This document shows, one piece after another, positions 56,526-64,000 of a DNA stretch of 64,000 bases; the first letter of the stretch is position 1; each line of letters opens with the position of its first letter. The position numbers and the translations under genes are program-made. The notes under the pieces are model-generated. The model was not told the DNA's origin and did no database searches. It saw only the letters and a program-made list of their open reading frames with translations. Source of the stretch: Prado023 sp963774745 (GTDB lineage Bacteria; Actinomycetota; Actinomycetes; S36-B12; CAIYMF01); assembly GCA_963774745.1 (NCBI GenBank), contig CAVZGE010000002.1, forward strand, positions 186,001 through 250,000. Direction: 5' to 3'.

Positions 56526-57217
56526 GCGCCCAGGACGGTTCGGGGGTCATTCCGCCGTCGGCCGGCACTGCGGGGGGTGTCGACATGCCCGCCGCGCTGC
56601 CCGAGTGGTTCGCCGCCTTCCTGGGTGCGATCGACGGCGTGGCCGGGCACGAGCTGTCCCGGTTCACCCCGCCGCCGGACGCCGAGACCCGGTCCTCAGC
56701 GGTGCTCATCCTCTTCGGGGACGGCCCGCACGGTCCCGACGTGCTGCTCATCGAGCGGGCCGCCGACATGCGCTCGCACGCCGGGCAGCCGGCATTCCCG
56801 GGCGGGGGCGTCGATCCGCAGGACGACGGCCCGGTCGCCGCGGCCCTGCGCGAGGCCCAGGAGGAGACCGGGCTGGAGCCCGACGGGGTCACGGTGGCGC
56901 GGGTCCTGCCCGACCTCTGGCTGCCGCCCAGCGGCTACACGGTCACCCCGGTGATCGGCTACTGGAGCGTGCCCGCCCCCGTCTGGGCAGCCGATCCCCG
57001 GGAGGTCGCCCGGGCCGAGCGGATCCCGCTGGCGAGCCTCGTCGATCCGGCCAACCGGGTCACGGTCGTGCACCCGTCGGGCTACCGGGGTCCCGGCTTC
57101 CAGGTCGCGGACATGCTGGTGTGGGGGTTCACGGCCGGCCTGCTCGACCGGCTGCTGGAACTCGCGGGCTGGTCCGTGCCGTGGCCGACGGAGCGTGAGG
57201 TCGGGATCTCCTGGTGA
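56522..57217 (+). CDS. NUDIX hydrolase, CoA pyrophosphatase type
   Basis: The 231-residue protein has the NUDIX box (GGGVDPQDDGPVAAAL then REAQEETGLE) preceded by RSHAGQPAFPGG, the pattern of NUDT7/NUDT8-like CoA diphosphatases. It overlaps nth (ATGA) and marP (GTGA) and matches Rv3672c by position. Confidence 0.9.
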   Translation: MSAQDGSGVIPPSAGTAGGVDMPAALPEWFAAFLGAIDGVAGHELSRFTPPPDAETRSSAVLILFGDGPHGPDVLLIERAADMRSHAGQPAFPGGGVDPQDDGPVAAALREAQEETGLEPDGVTVARVLPDLWLPPSGYTVTPVIGYWSVPAPVWAADPREVARAERIPLASLVDPANRVTVVHPSGYRGPGFQVADMLVWGFTAGLLDRLLELAGWSVPWPTEREVGISW

Positions 57218-58392
57218 GCGCGAACTGGATCGACGTCGCGCTGCTCGTGGGGCTGCTGGTGGTCGCGATCGCCGGCTGGCGATCGGGGGTCATCACCACA
57301 GCCGCCTCGTTCGCCGGCTTCATCGGCGGGGCACTGTGCGGGGCCTGGCTGATGCCCCGGCTGCTGACCGGCCAGGAGTGGCCGGCCTTCGCGCAGGCCA
57401 TGGCCACGCTGGCGGGCATGTTCGTCCTCGGGATCGTCGGCCAGTCGATCCTGGGGTTCGCCGGGCGCACCGTGCGCGACGCCGTCGACTTCCGCCCCAT
57501 CCGCGTCCTGGACAGCGCCTCGGGCATGGTCGTGAGCATCCTGGCGTTCCTGATGTGCGCCTGGATGGTGCTCTCCGTGGCCGCGTCCAGCTCCCTGGGC
57601 CCGGCCTCCGAGCAGGTCCGGGCCTCCCGCGGGTTCCCCCTGCTCGACCAGGTCCTGGCCGGCCCCGGGGGGACGCTGCTGGATGACGCGCGCGAGCTGC
57701 TGGCCACGATCGACGTGCCCAGCCTGCCGTTCAACCCGGCCACGCTGCCCCCGGTCGAGGACCCCGCGGATGTCGACATCTCCGCCGCCGCGACCCGCGC
57801 CGCTCGGGCCTCCGTGCTCCAGGTGTCCACGACCTCGACCCGCTGTGGATCCTCGTCCCTGGGCTCGGGGGTCGTGGTCAGTCCCGGTCGCGTGGCCACG
57901 AACGCCCACGTCGTGGCCGGCGCGGGTCGGATCACCGTCCGCTCGGCGAACGACCGGGCGACCCGTGGCGCGCGCCTGGTGTACCTCGATCCCGAGAACG
58001 ACCTCGCGATCCTGCACGTGCCCGGGCTCGAGTCCCCGGTGCCCCCCTGGACCGCCGACGCCCCGCGCGGCACCGAGGCCGTGGTGGCCGGCTACCCCGG
58101 CGGTGGGCGGCTGACGCTCGGCGAGGCTCGGGTGCGCGGGCAGATCCTCGTGGCCGACGACGAGGGCTCGGGCAGCAGGGAGGTCCACGTCTTCCGCGGA
58201 CTGGTTCGCCCGGGGAACTCCGGGGGGGCGCTGCTGGCCCTCGACGGGTCCGTGATCGGGCTGGTGTTCGCCAACGCCCAGGACGACGACCAGACCGGGT
58301 TCGCCCTGACGGAGGCCGAGGTCCGGACCGCGATCGAGGCGACGCGGTCGGCCACCGACGAGGTGTCCTCGGGCGACTGCCGGGTCCTCTAG
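57214..58392 (+). CDS. marP: MarP family periplasmic serine protease
   Basis: The 392-residue protein has four transmembrane helices in an N-terminal CvpA-like domain and a C-terminal trypsin-like protease: catalytic His in TNAHVVAGAG, Asp in NDLAILHVPG and Ser in PGNSGGALLA. In mycobacteria MarP is needed for acid resistance and cleaves the peptidoglycan hydrolase RipA. GTG 57214 overlaps the NUDIX stop. Confidence 0.93.
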   Translation: MSANWIDVALLVGLLVVAIAGWRSGVITTAASFAGFIGGALCGAWLMPRLLTGQEWPAFAQAMATLAGMFVLGIVGQSILGFAGRTVRDAVDFRPIRVLDSASGMVVSILAFLMCAWMVLSVAASSSLGPASEQVRASRGFPLLDQVLAGPGGTLLDDARELLATIDVPSLPFNPATLPPVEDPADVDISAAATRAARASVLQVSTTSTRCGSSSLGSGVVVSPGRVATNAHVVAGAGRITVRSANDRATRGARLVYLDPENDLAILHVPGLESPVPPWTADAPRGTEAVVAGYPGGGRLTLGEARVRGQILVADDEGSGSREVHVFRGLVRPGNSGGALLALDGSVIGLVFANAQDDDQTGFALTEAEVRTAIEATRSATDEVSSGDCRVL

Positions 58393-58397
58393 GAGCG

Positions 58398-58414
58398 CCC
58401 GCGCACCGCGCGGG
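58398..58414. terminator. Hairpin between convergent marP and hydrolase genes
   Basis: CCCGCGC (58398-58404) and GCGCGGG (58408-58414) form a tight stem with a 3-nt loop in the 28-bp gap between two convergent genes. It could terminate both. Confidence 0.45.
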
Positions 58415-58420
58415 GGCCGC

Positions 58421-59335
58421 TCAGATCGTGGCCAGCCAGCCCAGCAGGGCGGCGTGGAACTCCTCGGGGCGCTCCTCGTGCGGGAAGTGCCCCGCCGACC
58501 CGATCTCGGTGTACGTGTAGGGCCCGGTGACGTAGGCACCGGATCCGCGGGCGCTGCTGGGCAGCACGGTCGGGTCGGCCGCCCCCTGCAGGTGCAGGAC
58601 CGGCGCGGTGATGGGGGCCTTCATCCGGTTGGCGTACCGGATCCCGTCGGGTCGGGGCACCGAGCGCAGGGCCCACCGGTGGTACTCCAGCGCGCAGTGC
58701 GCGGTGTTGAGCAGCAGCATGGCCGCGCGGTAGGTCGCCGACGTGTGGTCGTCCGGCCACTCCGGGGTGGCCGACCAGGCGTGCAGCAGGTCCCCCACCG
58801 CGGAGGCCCCGTTCTCGAGCAGGTCGCGCTCGGGGGAGGCCGGCACCTGGTAGCCGAACGCGTAGGCCGAGGCCCTGCGCTGGGCGGCGTCGCCCAGCAG
58901 GGAGGCCCGCAGCCGGCGTGGGTGCGGCATCGACATCGGCGCGATGCCGCGGATCGCCTCGGGGTGCGTGACGGCCGCCGTCCAGGCCAGGAACCCGCCC
59001 CAGCCGTGCCCCACCACCACGGCGTCGCGCGAGCCCAGGGAGCGGATCACGCCGCTCACGTCGGCCGAGAGGGTGAACGGGTCGTAGCCGCGCGGTGGGT
59101 GGTCCGAGCCCGCATAGCCCCGCAGGTCCATGGCCGCCGCGTGGTAGCCGGCCGCGGCCAGGACCGGCAGGGCGTGGCGCCAGGTCCACCAGAACGTGGG
59201 GAAGCCGTGCAGCAGCAGGACCAGGGGCCCCGCGCCCATCTCGGCGACGTGGAACCGGGAGCCGTTGGCGGGCACGTCCCGGTGCGTCCATGGTCCCTCG
59301 ACCCGGACGACGTCCTCGGGGTCGAGGAGGGTCAC
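58421..59335 (-). CDS. Alpha/beta hydrolase lacking the canonical nucleophile (EphE-like)
   Basis: The 304-residue protein is an epoxide-hydrolase-type alpha/beta fold: oxyanion-hole HGFPTFWWTWRHAL, DLRGYAGSDHPPRGYD, and the C-terminal His in GSAGHFPHEERPEEF. The nucleophile elbow is GHGWGG, where epoxide hydrolases have Asp (GHDWGG) and esterases Ser, so activity is doubtful. GTG 59335 overlaps the holin-X stop by 4 bp. Position matches mycobacterial ephE (Rv3670). Confidence 0.85.
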   Translation of the reverse strand: MTLLDPEDVVRVEGPWTHRDVPANGSRFHVAEMGAGPLVLLLHGFPTFWWTWRHALPVLAAAGYHAAAMDLRGYAGSDHPPRGYDPFTLSADVSGVIRSLGSRDAVVVGHGWGGFLAWTAAVTHPEAIRGIAPMSMPHPRRLRASLLGDAAQRRASAYAFGYQVPASPERDLLENGASAVGDLLHAWSATPEWPDDHTSATYRAAMLLLNTAHCALEYHRWALRSVPRPDGIRYANRMKAPITAPVLHLQGAADPTVLPSSARGSGAYVTGPYTYTEIGSAGHFPHEERPEEFHAALLGWLATI

Positions 59336-59784
59336 GGCGTGGTGACGGTGACTGCGTCGTCCGTGGCGGGGGCCAGGGCGGAGCCCGGCTTGGCCGTCGC
59401 GGTGATGCCCGCCAGCGACGCCTTGGTCTTCTCGACCTGGCTGATCGCCCGCTGTGGCGGGGTGATGCCCTTCGTGCGCGACTTGCCGACCAGCCCGAGG
59501 ACGATCGCGACCAGGAGCAGGATGCCGCCCACGATCAGGAAGCCCGCCCACACCGGCAGGCCGGCAGCGACGATCCCGTAGGCGCCGGCGACCAGCGCGA
59601 AGACGAACGCCAGGAACCCCAGGACGGCTGCACCGATGAACAGCCCGGAGACCCCGGCAGCCTGCTTGGCACTCTGGGTGACCTCCGCCTTGGCCAGTTC
59701 GATCTGCTGGCGCACGAGGCTCTGCGCGTCGGTGATGGCGGAGTTCACCAGGCTGCTGACGCTGGCGTCGGAGTTGCTGTCCAT
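59332..59784 (-). CDS. Phage-holin-superfamily (Act-Hol-X) membrane protein
   Basis: The 150-residue protein has an amphipathic N-terminal helix (LVRQQIELAKAEVTQSAKQA) and two transmembrane helices (GLFIGAAVLGFLAFVFALVA; WAGFLIVGGILLLVAIVLGL), the pattern of actinobacterial holin-X/DUF1469 proteins. It is chromosomal and not linked to phage genes; the function is unknown. Confidence 0.85.
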   Translation of the reverse strand: MDSNSDASVSSLVNSAITDAQSLVRQQIELAKAEVTQSAKQAAGVSGLFIGAAVLGFLAFVFALVAGAYGIVAAGLPVWAGFLIVGGILLLVAIVLGLVGKSRTKGITPPQRAISQVEKTKASLAGITATAKPGSALAPATDDAVTVTTP

Positions 59785-59872
59785 CCGCGGTCCTTTCGGG
59801 GAAGTCGGCGCAAGGCTACCGCGGGACGCCCCGTGCCTGCGTGGCTGGCACGAGTGCGGGCCTGCCCGGGAC

Positions 59873-61177
59873 CTAGGACTCGTGCTGGTAGACGTCCGGG
59901 ATCCCGTCGGCGTCGGAGTCGGCGTCCTCGTCGGCCACGAGCTGGTCCAGGGCCCGCTTGCGACCGACCAGGACCAGCGCGGAGAGCATGGCCGCCCCGA
60001 ACGACGCGGCCAGGATGCCGACCTTGGCGTCGGTCAGCAGCTGCGGGTCGGCCTCGAAGGCCAGCTCGGCGATCAGCAGGCTGACCGTGAACCCGATGCC
60101 GGCCAGGACCCCGACCGCCATCACGTCGGCCCAGCGCAGCGCGGGGTTCAGCGAGGCACGGGTGAAGCGGGCCATCAACCAGGCGCCGCCGATCACGCCG
60201 ATCGGCTTGCCGACGAGCAGGGCGACCAGCACCCCCAGGGTGACCGGGGCGGTCAGGGTCTGGCCCAGGGACTCGACCGGCGCGGCCGAGGTTCCCACGT
60301 CGCGCACGGTCACGCCGGCGCTGGTGAAGGCGAACAGCGGCACCGCGATCCCGGCGACGAAGGGGCGCAGCGCATGCTCGGCCAGGTCACCCGGGGACCG
60401 CGCCTCACCCGGGTCATGGGACACGCGCGTCGCCAGTCCCATGGCCACCCCGGCCACGGTCGCATGGATCCCGGACTCGTGTGTCGCGTACCAGATCAGC
60501 AGGGCCAGGGGCACGTACACCACCAGCGCGCGCCGCCCCTGGAACCGGCGACGCTGCAGGAACCACCAGAGCGCCACGAGCACGACGGAGGCGACGAAGT
60601 AGCCGAGCTCGAACGTGTCGGAGTAGAAGATGGCGATCACCGTGATCGCGCCCAGGTCGTCGACGACGGCCAGGGTCAGCAGGAACGCGCGCAGGGCCAG
60701 GGGCAGGCCGCGACCCATGATCGCCAGGACGGCGAGGGCGAACGCGATGTCCGTGGCCATCGGGATGCCCCACCCCGTGCGCTCCAGCGGCAGCCCGCCG
60801 GTGAACGCCAGGTAGATCAGGGCCGGCACGGCCATCCCGCCGATCGCGGCGACCACCGGGACCGCGGCCTGCGAGGGCCGGCTCAGGGTGCCGACCTGCA
60901 CCTCGTGCTTGAGCTCGAGGCCGGCGAGGAAGAAGAAGAAGGCGAGCAGGAAGTCCGCGGCCCACACGCTCAGCGGCAGGTGCAGGTGCAGCGCCTCCGG
61001 GCCGAGCTCCGTGCTGATGAGGGACTGGTAGGAGTCGACCCAGCGCGAGTTGGCCCAGACCAGGGCGATGCCGGCGGCGGCCAGCATCAGCACGCCGCCG
61101 ACCGTCTCCAGGCGCAGGACGCGCAGCAGCCAGCTGCGCTCGCTCAGCGAGGGACGGTCGAAGAGCTGCTCACCCAT
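59873..61177 (-). CDS. nhaA: Na+/H+ antiporter NhaA
   Basis: The 434-residue transporter has about 12 helices and the conserved sodium-binding aspartates in TLAVVDDLGAITVI, with ATDIAFALAVL, the FFFLAGLELKHEV motif and FALAVLAIMGRGLP. It exchanges Na+ for H+. A short acidic C-terminal tail (VADEDADSDADG) is an extra feature. The start is ATG 61177. Confidence 0.96.
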   Translation of the reverse strand: MGEQLFDRPSLSERSWLLRVLRLETVGGVLMLAAAGIALVWANSRWVDSYQSLISTELGPEALHLHLPLSVWAADFLLAFFFFLAGLELKHEVQVGTLSRPSQAAVPVVAAIGGMAVPALIYLAFTGGLPLERTGWGIPMATDIAFALAVLAIMGRGLPLALRAFLLTLAVVDDLGAITVIAIFYSDTFELGYFVASVVLVALWWFLQRRRFQGRRALVVYVPLALLIWYATHESGIHATVAGVAMGLATRVSHDPGEARSPGDLAEHALRPFVAGIAVPLFAFTSAGVTVRDVGTSAAPVESLGQTLTAPVTLGVLVALLVGKPIGVIGGAWLMARFTRASLNPALRWADVMAVGVLAGIGFTVSLLIAELAFEADPQLLTDAKVGILAASFGAAMLSALVLVGRKRALDQLVADEDADSDADGIPDVYQHES

Positions 61178-61375
61178 AGGGCGCCCAGCATGTCAGATGG
61201 GCGGGGTGACGGGCAGGCAGCCGTCCACAGGGGTGCTGGTCGGGGTCGTCCACAGGGTTGCTGGGCGGACCGGTGGCCACGGGTGACGCCCCCGCACCAG
61301 GTGGGGCCGGCCCGGTGCGGGGGGAGGGTCGCGGCCGATAGCCTTGCGGCCCCCGACTGCCTGAGGAGGCCGAGC

Positions 61376-63329
<1,954 letters not shown>

Positions 63330-63331
63330 GC

Positions 63332-64000
63332 GTGGACGATCCGCTGGTCGGGCTGCTGGACCTGCCGGGAGTCGCCGAGGCGGTGGAGTCCGCCCGGGGG
63401 GCGGTCGACGCGCTGCTCTGGGACCGGGAGGTGGGCCGCGCGCAGCAGGAGGTCACGGCGGAGTCCGCGCTGCGTGGCGCGTGGGCGAACGCCTGGTTCG
63501 ACGGCGCCGAGGCGGGCCTGCCCGAGCTGCGCAGCGGCGCGGCCCTGGACAGCTCGCCGATCGGGCGGGTGCTCTCCGGGGTCGTGGCCATGCACGCCGA
63601 GCTGCCCCACCTCGTCGGGATCGTCGGCACCGCCCCGGCGCAGGCCCTGGCCCGGATGCACGCGATCGTCGCCAGTGGCTTCGCGCCGGAGGCCGAGCTC
63701 GGACGGCCCCGATCGGGGGAGGTCGTGGACGACCCGCTGCGACTCGGCGGCGTCGCGAGCTCCGCGGAGGTCGCCGAGAGGTTGGCCGACCTGGGCCAGG
63801 TGCTGGTCGCCTCGACCGCGCCGGGAGTCCTGGTCGCGGCGGTGGCCCATGCCGAGATCGCCGCACTGCGGCCCTTCGGGTGGGGGTCCGGGCTCGTGGC
63901 CCGGGCGCTGCCCCGGCTGCTGCTCGCCCAGCGCGGTGTCGACCCGGGCATGCTCGGTGCGCCGGAGGTCGGGTTGAAGGCGGCCGGCCGGCCCGCCTAC
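63332..64000 (+). CDS. Fic-like/oxidoreductase-annotated protein, 3' end outside window
   Basis: The open frame from GTG 63332 runs to the edge without a stop (223 codons). It has an Asp/Ala-rich helical N-terminal part and HAEIAALRPFGWGSGLVARA, which resembles a degenerate Fic motif (HPFxxGNGR) with the first His and the GNG changed. Proteins like this follow acs in many Actinobacteria and are often called oxidoreductase without evidence. It begins 2 bp after the acs stop. Confidence 0.7.
   Translation, partial: MDDPLVGLLDLPGVAEAVESARGAVDALLWDREVGRAQQEVTAESALRGAWANAWFDGAEAGLPELRSGAALDSSPIGRVLSGVVAMHAELPHLVGIVGTAPAQALARMHAIVASGFAPEAELGRPRSGEVVDDPLRLGGVASSAEVAERLADLGQVLVASTAPGVLVAAVAHAEIAALRPFGWGSGLVARALPRLLLAQRGVDPGMLGAPEVGLKAAGRPAY

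Noticed and set aside
59636..61375. Long upstream extension of the acs frame
   Set aside because: It is antisense to holin-X and nhaA; Acs homology begins at GTG 61376.

Overview
The window is a high-GC actinobacterial chromosome segment (class Actinomycetes; no lower rank can be assigned with confidence) carrying the replication origin. The evidence is the order rpmH-rnpA-yidD-yidC-jag-rsmG-parB on one side of dnaA and dnaN-recF-dciA-gyrB-gyrA on the other, plus actinobacterial marker genes: DLW-39, crgA, a class E sortase, DUF3566, a CwlM-like protein, an RsiG-like c-di-GMP protein, MarP and a split MviN pseudokinase. There is no rRNA, CRISPR array, insertion sequence or prophage. Four tRNA genes are present (Ile-GAU, Ala-UGC, Ser-CGA, Pro-CGG).

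Layout. 1-8.6 kb: the end of a probable NUDIX gene, a DUF6049 surface protein, murJ, an inverted small membrane gene, a membrane-anchored pseudokinase, trxB, trxA and a CwlM-like protein. This is the cell-wall and thioredoxin block usually found left of the origin. 8.7-11.1 kb: a secreted phospholipase-D-like protein with an inserted PKD domain, and a 43-residue membrane peptide. 11.2-18.7 kb: an aminotransferase, a Ddl-like ligase, an unusual HTH/coiled-coil protein, ParB, RsmG, Jag, YidC, YidD, RnpA and L34. parA is absent from its usual place; that gap holds a perfect inverted pair of consensus DnaA boxes. A parS-like site lies inside rsmG. 18.7-29.6 kb: dnaA, oriC, dnaN, recF, dciA, gyrB, gyrA and a DUF3566 gene. 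29.6-34.4 kb: tRNA-Ile, a DLW-39 peptide, tRNA-Ala, cyclophilin, rhomboid protease, crgA, class E sortase, DUF881 and pabA. The pknA/pknB/pbpA/rodA/pstP cluster that often follows pabA is missing.

34.4-46 kb: aminotransferase, SDR, a hydrolase-like protein, pyrE, DedA, TrmH/SpoU methyltransferase, tRNA-Ser, ferritin, dnaX (interrupted by a frameshift), recR, DUF5063, lysC-asd and tRNA-Pro. 46-64 kb: a block matching the mycobacterial ponA2-crp-nth-marP-acs neighbourhood: metallophosphoesterase, YqeY, bifunctional PBP, two ArsA-like ATPases, MBL hydrolase, NUDIX, RidA, DUF4177, Crp, RsiG, nth, CoA-type NUDIX, marP, an alpha/beta hydrolase, holin-X, nhaA, acs (frameshifted by one extra T) and a partial Fic-like gene.

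Genes are tightly packed, with many 4-bp ATGA/GTGA overlaps. At least nine starts lie 6-7 nt after a TANNNT element, so leaderless transcription looks common. The most interesting features are the ParB locus without ParA, the TAGGACA repeats around ddl/HTH/parB, extra DnaA-box pairs outside oriC, the RsiG motif variant, the split MurJ/pseudokinase pair and several enzyme-like proteins that lack key catalytic residues.
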